Assembly (NCBI GenBank): GCA_021783275.1
Contig: JAJXUA010000010.1
Span: forward strand, 1-37,415
Source of the DNA: Pseudomonadota bacterium
GTDB taxonomy: Bacteria > Pseudomonadota > Gammaproteobacteria > Burkholderiales > Thiobacillaceae
Length of the DNA: 37,415 nucleotides
Direction: 5' to 3'
The translations under genes and the position numbers were made by a program. Shown piece by piece: positions 27,112 to 36,510 of this stretch. Under the pieces are notes generated by a model. That model had not been told where the DNA came from. It saw only the letters and a list, made by a program, of their open reading frames with translations, and made no database searches. How positions within the stretch are numbered: position 1 is the stretch's first letter; the number at the start of each line of letters is the position of its first letter.

Positions 27112-27830
27112 GCCTGATTGCCGCCCAGGGCCTGCGCAAGACGTATGGCAAGCGCACGGTGGTGCACGACGTTTCGTTCGAGGTTAACAGCGGCGAAGTG
27201 GTGGGCCTGCTGGGCCCCAACGGCGCGGGTAAAACCACCTGTTTCTACATGGTGGTGGGGCTGGTGGCCGCCGATGGCGGCAGCGTGCGGATGGACGACC
27301 GCGATCTGACGCACATGCCTATCCACCAGCGTGCGCGCATGGGACTGTCCTACCTGCCGCAGGAACCCTCGATTTTTCGCAAGATGACGGTGGAAGAAAA
27401 CATCCGCGCCATCCTCGAACTGAAGCCCTATTCGAAAGACGAATGTAACGAACACCTGAACAATCTGCTCGAAGATTTGCACATCGAACACCTGCGTGAT
27501 GCTTCAGCGGTCAGCCTGTCGGGCGGCGAGCGGCGGCGTGTGGAAATCGCCCGCACCCTGGCAATCAATCCGCGTTTTGTGCTGCTGGACGAGCCGTTTG
27601 CCGGGGTGGATCCGATCGCCGTCATCGACATCCAGAAACTGGTGCATTTCCTGATCGAACGTGACATCGGCGTGCTGATTACCGACCACAATGTGCGCGA
27701 AACCCTGGGCATCTGTGATCGCGCCTACATCATCAATGACGGCCGCGTGCTAACCACTGGTAGCCCCGACCTGATCATTCAGGACGACAACGCCCGCAAG
27801 GTCTATCTGGGCGAAAATTTCCGCCTCTGA
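27108..27830 (+). CDS. lptB: LPS export ABC transporter ATPase LptB
   Basis: GLLGPNGAGKTTCFYM, LSGGERRRVEIARTL, DEPFAGVDPIAV. Confidence 0.96.
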   Translation: MSLIAAQGLRKTYGKRTVVHDVSFEVNSGEVVGLLGPNGAGKTTCFYMVVGLVAADGGSVRMDDRDLTHMPIHQRARMGLSYLPQEPSIFRKMTVEENIRAILELKPYSKDECNEHLNNLLEDLHIEHLRDASAVSLSGGERRRVEIARTLAINPRFVLLDEPFAGVDPIAVIDIQKLVHFLIERDIGVLITDHNVRETLGICDRAYIINDGRVLTTGSPDLIIQDDNARKVYLGENFRL

Positions 27831-27902
27831 TCCCGCCTGAGGCGGAACGAATCAGGCTACACTTGACTCAAGTCGGCATGATTATTGCCGTAGTCAGAAC
27901 AC

Positions 27903-29339
27903 ATGAAGCACAGCCTCCAACTCAAGATCGGTCAGCACCTTACGCTGACCCCGCAACTGCAGCAGTCCATCCGGCTTTTGCAACTGTCCACGCTCGAACT
28001 CAACCAGGAACTGGAGCAGATGCTCCAGGACAATCCCCTGCTTGAGCGTGAAGAAGAAGACGAAGCCGCGTTTGCTGCAACCGAAGTCCCCGCACACACC
28101 GCCGAAGCCGAAGCACAAAGCACCGAAGCGCCGCAACAGGCCGACAACAGCGAAAGCGAAGCCATCACCACGCTGGATGATTCCGACTGGAACGACTACA
28201 GCGCGGCGGGGAGCGATGACGACGATGGGGAATTCACCCAGGGCTCGGTCGCCGGAGGCAGCCTGCGCGAGCATCTGATCAGCCAGCTGATCGTCAGCCC
28301 GCTGACCCCGCGTGACCGCATCCTGGTCGCTGCGCTGATCGACGACCTGGACGAGTCCGGTTTCCTGACCCAGCCACTCGAAGACATTACTGCCAGCCTC
28401 CAGGCCGAGCTCGAAGAACTCGAGCACGAAGAGCTGGAAACGGCACTCAAGCACCTGCAAAACATGGAGCCGACCGGGGTCGGTTCACGTAATCTGGCGG
28501 AATGCCTGACCCTGCAGCTGCGCGCCCTGCCCGCCGACACTCCGGCCCGCGATGACGCCATGCGGCTAACTTCGCACTACCTGGATTTGCTGGCCGCCCG
28601 CGATGTGGGCAAGCTGAAAAAGATGCTGGGGATCGACGATTTTGCACTGCGCGCTGCCCGTACGCTGATCCTGTCACTGAACCCCCGCCCCGGCGCGGCG
28701 TTCGGCGTTGATGAAACCCACTACGTCATCCCCGATGTCTACATCCGCAAGGTCAAGGGCATGTGGATCGCCAGCCTGAACGTCGATGCCATGCCGAAAC
28801 TGCGGGTCAACCGCGTCTATGCCGACATTCTGTCGCGCCATCGCGAATCGGGCGGCAGCCAGCTCGCCAGCCAGCTGCAGGAAGCCCGCTGGCTGATCAA
28901 GAATGTGCAGCAGCGTTTCGACACCATCCTGCGGGTTTCACAAGCCATCGTGGACCGGCAGAAGCACTTTTTCGAACATGGCGAAGTTGCCATGCGGCCA
29001 CTGGTGCTGCGGGAAATTGCCGATGCGGTGGAACTGCACGAATCGACCATCTCGCGCGTGACCACGCAGAAATTCATGATGACGCCGCGCGGGCTGTACG
29101 AGCTCAAATATTTTTTTGGCAGCCACGTTTCCACCGACAGCGGCGGCTCCTGTTCCTCCACCGCCATCCGTGCGCTCATCAAACAACTGATCGCCGCCGA
29201 AAGCCCGAAAAAACCGCTGTCAGACGGCCAGCTGGCCGAAGTCCTCGGCCAGCAGGGCATCGTGGTGGCGCGACGCACTGTCGCCAAATACCGTGAATCG
29301 ATGCAGATTGCGCCCGCCAACATGCGCAAGACACTTTGA
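27903..29339 (+). CDS. rpoN: RNA polymerase sigma-54 factor
   Basis: MKHSLQLKIGQHLTLTPQLQQSIRLLQLSTLEL; RpoN box ARRTVAKYRE. Confidence 0.97.
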   Translation: MKHSLQLKIGQHLTLTPQLQQSIRLLQLSTLELNQELEQMLQDNPLLEREEEDEAAFAATEVPAHTAEAEAQSTEAPQQADNSESEAITTLDDSDWNDYSAAGSDDDDGEFTQGSVAGGSLREHLISQLIVSPLTPRDRILVAALIDDLDESGFLTQPLEDITASLQAELEELEHEELETALKHLQNMEPTGVGSRNLAECLTLQLRALPADTPARDDAMRLTSHYLDLLAARDVGKLKKMLGIDDFALRAARTLILSLNPRPGAAFGVDETHYVIPDVYIRKVKGMWIASLNVDAMPKLRVNRVYADILSRHRESGGSQLASQLQEARWLIKNVQQRFDTILRVSQAIVDRQKHFFEHGEVAMRPLVLREIADAVELHESTISRVTTQKFMMTPRGLYELKYFFGSHVSTDSGGSCSSTAIRALIKQLIAAESPKKPLSDGQLAEVLGQQGIVVARRTVAKYRESMQIAPANMRKTL

Positions 29340-29495
29340 TTGCCAAGGCTTTTTGCTGCACGCGCCGGAAAACATCCCGTCCGCCTTGAATGTCCCCCGC
29401 TTTCGTCCCACAATGAAACCGGGTGCTGACAGCACCCGGGGTAAAGAAAGTGCAACTCTCGACCCGTTTATTCAAGCAGACCCCCAGGAGGCTTT

Positions 29496-29837
29496 ATGAA
29501 CTTGACGATTTCCGGTCATCATCTGGAAGTGACCCCCGCGATCCGTGACTATGTTTCCGACAAACTTGATCGCGTCAAACGACACTTCGATCACGTCATC
29601 AACGTCACCGTCATCATGCAGGTCGAAAAACTGGTCCACAAAGTGGAAGCCACCCTGCATGTGCGGGGCCATGATTTTCATGCCCACAGCGAAGACGGCA
29701 ACATGTATGCCGCCATCGACCTGCTGGCCGACAAACTCGACCGCCAGATCGTCCGCCACAAGGAAAAATCCGGCGACGTGCATCAGGGCGAAGGCGGCCT
29801 GAAACGACAGCCGACCGAAAGTCCGGCTGAAGCCTGA
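29496..29837 (+). CDS. hpf: Ribosome hibernation promoting factor
   Basis: MNLTISGHHLEVTPAIRDYVSDKLDRVKRHFDHV; downstream of rpoN; CAGGAGG Shine-Dalgarno. Confidence 0.93.
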   Translation: MNLTISGHHLEVTPAIRDYVSDKLDRVKRHFDHVINVTVIMQVEKLVHKVEATLHVRGHDFHAHSEDGNMYAAIDLLADKLDRQIVRHKEKSGDVHQGEGGLKRQPTESPAEA

Positions 29838-29860
29838 TCAAACCTTTTTATGACGCCACG

Positions 29861-29900
29861 ACGCCCGGACGCAGCCCTGCCTCCGGGCGTATAATTTTTC
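29861..29900 (+). terminator. Stem-loop plus T-tract between hpf and ptsN, overlapping a TATAAT box
   Basis: ACGCCCGGA-12 nt-TCCGGGCGT then ATAATTTTTC. Confidence 0.5.
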
Positions 29901-29934
29901 CGCACCGGCATTTGTGTCCGGTAGCCCCAATGGC

Positions 29935-30390
29935 ATGAACCTGATCGCCCCGCTCATTACTGCTGATACCGCCTTGCTGGACCTGAGTTTCACCAGCAAG
30001 AAAAAACTGTTTGAACACGCCGCCGAGCTGTTTTCCAGGACGCATGGTCTCAAATCTCCGGATGTCTTTACCAGCCTGTTCGAACGTGAGCGGCTGGGTT
30101 CCACCGCGCTGGGATTCGGCATTGCCATCCCGCATGGCCGCATCAAGGGTTTGAAGGACGCCGCCGGTGCACTGTACCGCCTGAAAACCCCGCTTGAATT
30201 CGACGCGCCCGACAACCAGCCGGTCGTCCTGTGCTTCATCCTGCTGGTTCCCAAGGATGCCAACGAAAAGCATCTGCAAATCCTCGGAGAACTGGCGCAG
30301 TTTTTTGGTGACGAAACCCTGCGCGACAAAATGCGCGACGCCACCACCCCCGCCGACCTGCTTGACCTGCTGAACAGCTGGACCAGCTAG
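29935..30390 (+). CDS. ptsN: PTS IIA-like nitrogen regulatory protein
   Basis: TSKKKLFEHAAELF, LGFGIAIPHGRIKGL. Confidence 0.93.
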   Translation: MNLIAPLITADTALLDLSFTSKKKLFEHAAELFSRTHGLKSPDVFTSLFERERLGSTALGFGIAIPHGRIKGLKDAAGALYRLKTPLEFDAPDNQPVVLCFILLVPKDANEKHLQILGELAQFFGDETLRDKMRDATTPADLLDLLNSWTS

Positions 30391-30403
30391 GCACGCCAGC
30401 GGC

Positions 30404-31369
30404 ATGGATCAGCCCATCGAGGTGTCTCCTGCTCACGTAACGGTCGCAACGCTGTTTCGCGACATGGGGGAGCAGCTCAACCTGAAATGGGTGGCCGGGC
30501 GCCGGGGGGGCTTGCGCACCCTGACCTCCGAAACCATCCAGAAGCCGACGCTGGCGCTGATTGGTCATCTCAACTTTGTCCACCCCAACCGGGTGCAGGT
30601 GCTGGGCTGTGCCGAAATGGACTATCTGCGCAGCCTGCCTGCGCAGAACCTGAAAGACGCGCTCGATCACCTGTTCTCGTCCGAACTCGCGGCCATCGTG
30701 ATTTCCAATGGCGAAGCCGTTCCCGACGCCCTGTTTGCCTGCGCCGAGGAGACTGGTACCCCGCTGCTCACATCCAGCCTGGCGAGCCCGGTCCTGATGC
30801 TGCATCTGGGGCATTACCTCACCCAGTGCCTGGCTGAAACCACGTCGCTGCACGGGGTGTTTCTGGAAGTGCTGGGCACTGGCGTGATGATCAAGGGCGA
30901 TGCCGGCGTGGGAAAAAGCGAGCTGGCGCTGGAACTGATTACGCGGGGACACCGGCTGGTGGCGGATGATGTGGTCGAGCTTCGCCACGTGGCACCGGAA
31001 ACACTGGAAGGCACCTGCCCGGCGCTGATCCGCGACTTTCTCGAAGTACGCGGGCTGGGCATACTGAACATCCGCTATCTGTTTGGCGAAACCGCAGTCA
31101 AATTGCAGAAGAATCTCAAGCTCATCGTCGAGCTGGTTCATCCGCAGGAAATCGGCGAAGTGGGGCTCAACCGTCTCGACATGGTGGCGTCGGCCGAGAC
31201 CATCCTCGGCGTGGCAATTCCGAAAGTGCGCGTGCCGGTGGCGGCAGGGCGCAACCTCGCCGTGCTGGTCGAAGTCGCCGTGCGCAACCATATCCTCAAA
31301 AGCCGTGGCATCAACCCGGTGGAGCAGTTCATCCTGCGCCAGCAGGCCGCAATCGACGGGAGCACCTGA
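30404..31369 (+). CDS. hprK: HPr kinase/phosphorylase
   Basis: [34 protein letters not shown]. Confidence 0.96.
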   Translation: MDQPIEVSPAHVTVATLFRDMGEQLNLKWVAGRRGGLRTLTSETIQKPTLALIGHLNFVHPNRVQVLGCAEMDYLRSLPAQNLKDALDHLFSSELAAIVISNGEAVPDALFACAEETGTPLLTSSLASPVLMLHLGHYLTQCLAETTSLHGVFLEVLGTGVMIKGDAGVGKSELALELITRGHRLVADDVVELRHVAPETLEGTCPALIRDFLEVRGLGILNIRYLFGETAVKLQKNLKLIVELVHPQEIGEVGLNRLDMVASAETILGVAIPKVRVPVAAGRNLAVLVEVAVRNHILKSRGINPVEQFILRQQAAIDGST

Positions 31370-32205
31370 TGCAGATTGTTCTGGTTTCCGGCCTGTCGGG
31401 GTCGGGCAAAAGTATCGCCATCGCCGTGCTGGAAGACATCGGCTATTACTGCGTTGATAACCTGCCGCTGGCGATGCTGATGCCACTGGTGGCGCATCTG
31501 AAACACGAGGGCCATGGCCGCATCGCGATAGCCATCGACGCGCGCAGCAGTGCCAGTTTTGCGCAGCTGCCCGAGATAGCCGACACGCTGCGGGCGCAGG
31601 GGGCCGATCTGCGGGTGGTTTTTCTCGAAGCCAAAACCCTGTCGCTGGTGAAACGCTTTTCCGAAACCCGCCGTCGCCATCCACTGTCGAGCGACCGTGT
31701 ATCGCTGCAGGAAGCCATTCAGCTCGAACGCGAAATGCTCGCCGAGATTGCGCCGCTGGCGCACCGCATCGATACCAGCGACCTCTCGCCGTCTGCGCTG
31801 CGGCTGTGGATCAAGGACATGATCGGGCAGGACCGTTCGCGCATTACGCTCTTGTTCGAGTCCTTCGGTTTCAAGCACGGCATACCACTCGACGCTGATC
31901 TGGTATTTGACGTGCGCTGTCTGCCCAACCCGCATTACGTGGCCGAACTGCGTCCGCTTACCGGCTGCGACCAGGCCGTCGTGCAATACCTCGAAGCCAG
32001 CCCCGACGCGATGGCGCTGCTGACCGATATACGCGGCTTTGTCGAAAACTGGCTGCCGTGTTTCATTCGCGACCATCGCGCCTATCTCACCGTGGCCATC
32101 GGCTGCACCGGCGGCCAGCATCGCAGCGTGTATTTTGCCGAAACCCTGGCCACCGCCTTCCGCGAGCGTGAGCAGGTGCTGGTGCGGCACCGCGAATTGT
32201 CCTGA
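31369..32205 (+). CDS. rapZ: RNase adapter protein RapZ
   Basis: [47 protein letters not shown]. Confidence 0.97.
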   Translation: MQIVLVSGLSGSGKSIAIAVLEDIGYYCVDNLPLAMLMPLVAHLKHEGHGRIAIAIDARSSASFAQLPEIADTLRAQGADLRVVFLEAKTLSLVKRFSETRRRHPLSSDRVSLQEAIQLEREMLAEIAPLAHRIDTSDLSPSALRLWIKDMIGQDRSRITLLFESFGFKHGIPLDADLVFDVRCLPNPHYVAELRPLTGCDQAVVQYLEASPDAMALLTDIRGFVENWLPCFIRDHRAYLTVAIGCTGGQHRSVYFAETLATAFREREQVLVRHRELS

Positions 32206-32570
32206 TGACGGTCTGGCGCACGGGTGATGCCGGGGTCGTGCTGGCCGGACTGGCGGCCGTGATTGCGCTGGGCGCACACGCCTGGAGCCGGGGTCCGGCC
32301 GAACGCGCCATCGTCCGTGCCGCCGGCAGCATCGTCGAAACCCCTGCCTTGACGCGCGCGCACACCGTGTCGGTGAAGGGCCCGCTGGGCATGACCCTGA
32401 TCGAGATCGAGCCGGGACGCGCCCGCATTGCGCGTGACCCCTCACCCCGCCAGCTCTGTGTACGACAGGGCTGGCTCAGCCAGGCGGGCGATACGGCGCT
32501 GTGCCTGCCCAATCAGGTCAGCCTCGAAATTCGCGGCCGCGACACCCTGCATGACACCCTCGCCTATTGA
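32205..32570 (+). CDS. NusG domain II-containing protein
   Basis: TM anchor plus NusG_II-type ...RDPSPRQLCVRQGWLSQAGDTALCLPNQVSLEI. Confidence 0.8.
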   Translation: MTVWRTGDAGVVLAGLAAVIALGAHAWSRGPAERAIVRAAGSIVETPALTRAHTVSVKGPLGMTLIEIEPGRARIARDPSPRQLCVRQGWLSQAGDTALCLPNQVSLEIRGRDTLHDTLAY

Positions 32571-33117
32571 ACTGCAGGTCACCGCAGACGACCGGCGCAT
32601 CGCCCGCTATGCTGCGCTGGCGCTTGGTCTGACGCTGGCCGAAGCCGCCCTGCCCAGCCCCGTTCCCGGAATCAAGCCGGGGCTGGCCAATATCGTGATC
32701 CTGATGGTGCTGCTGCAATACGGCTGGCGCACCGCTGCCTGGGTATCCGGCTTGCGCGTGGTGGCGGGCGGACTGCTGTTCGGCACGCTGTTTGCGCCCG
32801 GCTTCTGGCTGGCGAGTGCGGGCGCGACGGCGAGTCTGGCGGTGCTGGCGCTGGCGCAGTTTCTCCCTGCGCGTTATTTCGGCCCGGTCAGCCTGTCGGT
32901 GCTGGCGGCGTTTGCGCATATCGGCGGCCAGCTGGCTTTGGCTGGCGTATGGCTGTTGCCGGGTGCGGCCCTGCTCAATCTGCTGCCGGTGTTTGGCGCG
33001 GCGGCGCTGGTCTTTGGCACGGTCAACGGCGTCATCGTGGCGCGCCTGCTGCAACGCACGGCGCTTGCCGCACCCATCGCCGACAGGCGACAATCCACGC
33101 CATGTCCCCATCCCTGA
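32551..33117 (+). CDS. Gx transporter family / heptaprenyl diphosphate synthase component I-like membrane protein
   Basis: LTLAEAALPSPVPGIKPGLANIVILMVLLQYGW...GLRVVAGGLLFGTLF. Confidence 0.85.
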   Translation: MTPSPIELQVTADDRRIARYAALALGLTLAEAALPSPVPGIKPGLANIVILMVLLQYGWRTAAWVSGLRVVAGGLLFGTLFAPGFWLASAGATASLAVLALAQFLPARYFGPVSLSVLAAFAHIGGQLALAGVWLLPGAALLNLLPVFGAAALVFGTVNGVIVARLLQRTALAAPIADRRQSTPCPHP

Positions 33118-33716
33118 ATTCTGTCACCCTGGCCCTGTCGGGCGCGTCCGGCATGGCCTATGGCCTGCGTTTGCTGGAGTGCCTGCTGGCGGCGAATATC
33201 GAAGTTAATCTGCTGGTAACCCAGGCCGCGCATATTGTCGCCAAGCAGGAGCTGGGGATTGCGCTGCCCGCCCGGGCCAGTGACCTGGAGCGCCAGCTGA
33301 GTGAGAGCATGCAGGCCGAAGCAGGCCAGCTGCGCGTTTATGGCCGCGACGACTGGTATGCGCCGGTGGCCTCCGGCTCCAATCCGGCCGACGCGATGGT
33401 GGTATGCCCGTGTTCCATGGGCACGCTGGCAGCGATTGCCCATGGCCTGTCCGACAATCTCATCGAGCGCGCCGCCGACGTGATGCTGAAGGAGCAGCGC
33501 AAACTGATCCTGGTGCCACGCGAAGCACCGTTCTCGACGCTGCATCTGGAAAACATGCTCAAGCTGTCACGCATGAACGCGGTGATCCTGCCTGCCAACC
33601 CGGGGTTTTATCATCGCCCCCAGACCATCGAGGCGGTCATCGATTTCGTCGTCGCCCGCATCCTCGACCAGCTTGGCATTGATCATGCCCTGATGACACC
33701 CTGGGGCGAAGATTGA
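33102..33716 (+). CDS. ubiX: Flavin prenyltransferase UbiX
   Basis: LALSGASGMAYGLRLLECLL, PCSMGTLAAIAHGLSDNLIERAADVMLKE. Confidence 0.94.
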   Translation: MSPSLNSVTLALSGASGMAYGLRLLECLLAANIEVNLLVTQAAHIVAKQELGIALPARASDLERQLSESMQAEAGQLRVYGRDDWYAPVASGSNPADAMVVCPCSMGTLAAIAHGLSDNLIERAADVMLKEQRKLILVPREAPFSTLHLENMLKLSRMNAVILPANPGFYHRPQTIEAVIDFVVARILDQLGIDHALMTPWGED

Positions 33717-34306
33717 TCAAATCGCAGCGCCGCACCCTGCCGCTGTTTCCGCTCAATACCGTGGTGTTTCCCGGAGGGCGTCTGCCGCTGCGGGTGTTTG
33801 AACAGCGCTATCTGGACATGGTGAAACAGGCGATTGCCGATCAGTCGGCTTTTGGCATCTGTGCCATCCGCGAAGGGTCGGAAGCCGGTGCACCCGCCCT
33901 GCCCCACGCCGTCGGTACGCAGGTGCAGATCATCGACTGGGACATGCCGGAAACCGGCATCCTGCAAATCGAAACCCAGGCGCTGGATCGTTTCGTGATC
34001 CGCGACCTGCATACCGAATCCAGTGGGCTGATCGTGGGCCAGGTCGAAGCGATCAGCCAGGAACCCGCGATTGCCGTTCCAGAGGAACTCGAAATCGCCG
34101 TCGAAATCCTGCGCCAGATCATCAGCGAATACGGCATCACCCGTTTCCCCGAACCGCATGATTTCAACGATGCGGTATGGGTCGGCTACCGCCTGTCCGA
34201 AGTGCTGCCGCTCAAGCTTTCGGTACGGCAGAACCTGCTGGAAATGAACGACAGCGTCACCCGGCTGCGGCTGCTGACCGAATTTCTCAAGAAGCACATG
34301 AACTGA
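33713..34306 (+). CDS. LON N-terminal (substrate-binding) domain protein
   Basis: RTLPLFPLNTVVFPGGRLPLRVFEQRYLDMV. Confidence 0.88.
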   Translation: MIKSQRRTLPLFPLNTVVFPGGRLPLRVFEQRYLDMVKQAIADQSAFGICAIREGSEAGAPALPHAVGTQVQIIDWDMPETGILQIETQALDRFVIRDLHTESSGLIVGQVEAISQEPAIAVPEELEIAVEILRQIISEYGITRFPEPHDFNDAVWVGYRLSEVLPLKLSVRQNLLEMNDSVTRLRLLTEFLKKHMN

Positions 34307-34323
34307 GTCACACCTGGACTGAC

Positions 34324-34875
34324 ATGGCCCGCTTCTATCCCGCGCTCGAAGACAAGCACCACGACTTCATCGCCGCGCAGAAGATATTTTTCACCGCCAG
34401 CGGCACCGCCACCAGCCGGCTCAATCTCTCGCCCAAGGGCATGGACAGTCTGCGCGTGCTCAGCCCCAGCCGCGTCGCGTATCTCGACCTCACCGGCAGC
34501 GGCAACGAAACCGCCGCGCATCTCCAGCACGACGGCCGCCTCACCCTGATGTGGACGAGCTTCGACGCCGATCCGCTCACCCTCAGATTGTATGGACGCG
34601 GCCGCGCTGTGCGCCGACAGGACGCCGACTGGGCCGCCCTGCGCGCGCATTTCCCCGCGCTGCCCGGCGAACGCCAGCTCATCGTCCTCGACATCGACTC
34701 GGTGCAAACCTCGTGCGGCTACGCCGTGCCGATGTACACCTACCGCGGCGAACGCGACACACTCGCGCGCTGGGCCGAGAAAAAAGGCCCCATCGGTTTG
34801 CTCGATTACTGGCGTGAAAAAAACCAGGTCAGCATCGACGGCCTGCCCACTCATCTGCTGGAGGATCAAACATGA
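34324..34875 (+). CDS. Pyridoxamine 5'-phosphate oxidase family protein
   Basis: MARFYPALEDKHHDFIAAQKIFFTASGTATSRLNLSPKGMDSLRVLSPSRVAYLDLTGSGNETAAHL. Confidence 0.85.
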   Translation: MARFYPALEDKHHDFIAAQKIFFTASGTATSRLNLSPKGMDSLRVLSPSRVAYLDLTGSGNETAAHLQHDGRLTLMWTSFDADPLTLRLYGRGRAVRRQDADWAALRAHFPALPGERQLIVLDIDSVQTSCGYAVPMYTYRGERDTLARWAEKKGPIGLLDYWREKNQVSIDGLPTHLLEDQT

Positions 34876-35078
34876 AACGTCTGCTCATTATCCCGTGTGT
34901 ATGCCTGCTCGCCGCCTGCGACGCCAGCCCGCCGCCGCAACCGCAAACCGGGGAACGCCAACCCAACCCCGTGTTCGAGACGCAGATTCAGGCGGTGGAA
35001 AAGGCGCGCGCGGTGGGAGGTCAGGTGATGGACGCGGCAGAGGCGCAGAAGAAGCAGATAGATGAGGCGGCGCAGTGA
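34872..35078 (+). CDS. Small lipoprotein
   Basis: 68 aa with lipobox CLLAAC; start overlaps the upstream stop. Confidence 0.65.
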   Translation: MKRLLIIPCVCLLAACDASPPPQPQTGERQPNPVFETQIQAVEKARAVGGQVMDAAEAQKKQIDEAAQ

Positions 35079-35172
35079 ACCGGCCCCAGAGTGCGCGCAG
35101 CCTGATGGTGTACGTCAGACCAATCCAATAGAATGCACACATCGCACGCGACATTTGCGCAAGGAGACCGGC

Positions 35173-35394
35173 ATGGACTACCGTGACAGAATCACCGTAG
35201 AGCCCGACAAGCGCGGCGGAAAGCCCTGCATACGCGGCCTGCGCATCACCGTTTACGACGTGCTGGACATGCTGGCAAGCGGCATGAGTGCCGACGACAT
35301 CGTGGCGGATTTTCCCGAACTGGAACCGGCTGACATTCAGGCGTGCCTCGCCTTTGCGGCCGACCGCGAGCGTCGTCTCCTCATCGTCCATTGA
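35173..35394 (+). CDS. DUF433 family antitoxin
   Basis: ITVEPDKRGGKPCIRGLRITVYDVLDMLASGMSADDIVADFPELEPADIQACLAFAADRE. Confidence 0.92.
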   Translation: MDYRDRITVEPDKRGGKPCIRGLRITVYDVLDMLASGMSADDIVADFPELEPADIQACLAFAADRERRLLIVH

Positions 35395-35726
35395 TGAAAC
35401 TGCTGCTGGACGAAAATCTGTCCCGGCGTCTGGTTCCCTTTTTGCAGTCGGTGTATCCCGGCAGCACCCAGGTCGCACTGGAAGGACTGGAGCGCGCAAG
35501 CGACCGCGATATCTGGCAATACGCCAAGGATCGCGATTTCGTCATCGTCACCAAAGACGCGGATTACTACGACCTCAGCCTGCTGCTCAATGCCCCACCT
35601 TTCGTGATCTGGCTGCAAACCGGAAACACCGACAAAACTGCCGTGCTGACCTGTTTGATCGACAGTCATGCCGAAATTCAGGCCGGGTTCGAGAGCGGGC
35701 AGCATTGTGTCGAGGTGTTTGCGTAA
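35394..35726 (+). CDS. DUF5615 family PIN-like toxin
   Basis: MKLLLDENLSRRLVPFL...ASDRDIWQYAKDRDFVIVTKDADY; start overlaps antitoxin stop (TGATG). Confidence 0.92.
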   Translation: MKLLLDENLSRRLVPFLQSVYPGSTQVALEGLERASDRDIWQYAKDRDFVIVTKDADYYDLSLLLNAPPFVIWLQTGNTDKTAVLTCLIDSHAEIQAGFESGQHCVEVFA

Positions 35727-35845
35727 TCAACCGTTGGGCGCTTGAACACCATTCAGACACCGCAGCGCTGAAACCGTGGTCTGTCGCTTGTCAGCAATCA
35801 AGACAGGAGAACTATGGTTTCAGGGCCTTCTATACATTCAAACTT

Positions 35846-35981
35846 CATCGTTGCGAGCGAAGCAACGCAGAAACGCAGACGCATCAACGCGACTTCTGGA
35901 TCGCCCCACAAGGGGACTCCGACTTGCTATGGGCTCAAGCCCATGCAAAATCGCAGCCACGTCGCTTTGCGCCTCGCGATG
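35846..35981. repeat. Second, diverged copy of the CATTGCGAGC...GCTCGCGATG inverted-repeat family
   Basis: CATCGTTGCGAGCGAAGCAACGCAG ... CTTCTGGATCGCCCC...CACGTCGCTTTGCGCCTCGCGATG. Confidence 0.75.
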
Positions 35982-36024
35982 CCAATATATGGCAGTGTCG
36001 TACAGACCCCGGCCAGTCCATCCT

Positions 36025-36438
36025 TCACCCAAACAGTTTGCCCTTCAACATCTCCAGCCCCTGCGCCATCAAATCATCGCCCTGCGGCATCTGCCCGTTC
36101 GGTGTGAGCTTGTCGATCACCTGCGGCAGCAGGTCGGCGAGCCCGCCCGCAGCCTGTGATTCGTTCATGCCGAGCTGACCGGCGATCTGGCCGAGCTGGC
36201 CGCTGCCGAGTGCGGCCTTGATCTGCTCGGGGGAGATCGGCAGGTTCTGGCCGGTGCTGATCCACGAATTCATCTGCTCGCCCAGGCCATTTTTCTGGAA
36301 GGCTTGCACCAGTCCGGCGAGACCGCCGCTTTCGCCCTTGTTCGCGAGCATCTGCATCACCACGTTGATCATGGCGTTGTTGCCGCCGTTGCCACCTGTG
36401 CCGCCGAGTGCACCCATCACGCTGTCCAAGAGTCCCAT
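36025..36438 (-). CDS. YidB family (DUF937) protein
   Basis: MGLLDSVMGALGG...NSWISTGQNLPISPEQIKAALGSGQLGQIAGQLGM; GAGGAG spaced from the ATG at 36438. Confidence 0.88.
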   Translation of the reverse strand: MGLLDSVMGALGGTGGNGGNNAMINVVMQMLANKGESGGLAGLVQAFQKNGLGEQMNSWISTGQNLPISPEQIKAALGSGQLGQIAGQLGMNESQAAGGLADLLPQVIDKLTPNGQMPQGDDLMAQGLEMLKGKLFG

Positions 36439-36510
36439 CGTCATCTCCTCTGATTTGAAATTGTCAGCTTGGCACAGGTGCATGAAGCGCACGCGACAGC
36501 CGGTGAAAAT

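Noticed and set aside
30236-32445. Two long minus-strand ORFs (482 and 435 aa) opposite hprK/rapZ
   Set aside because: Antisense to strongly recognised conserved genes; no domain seen.
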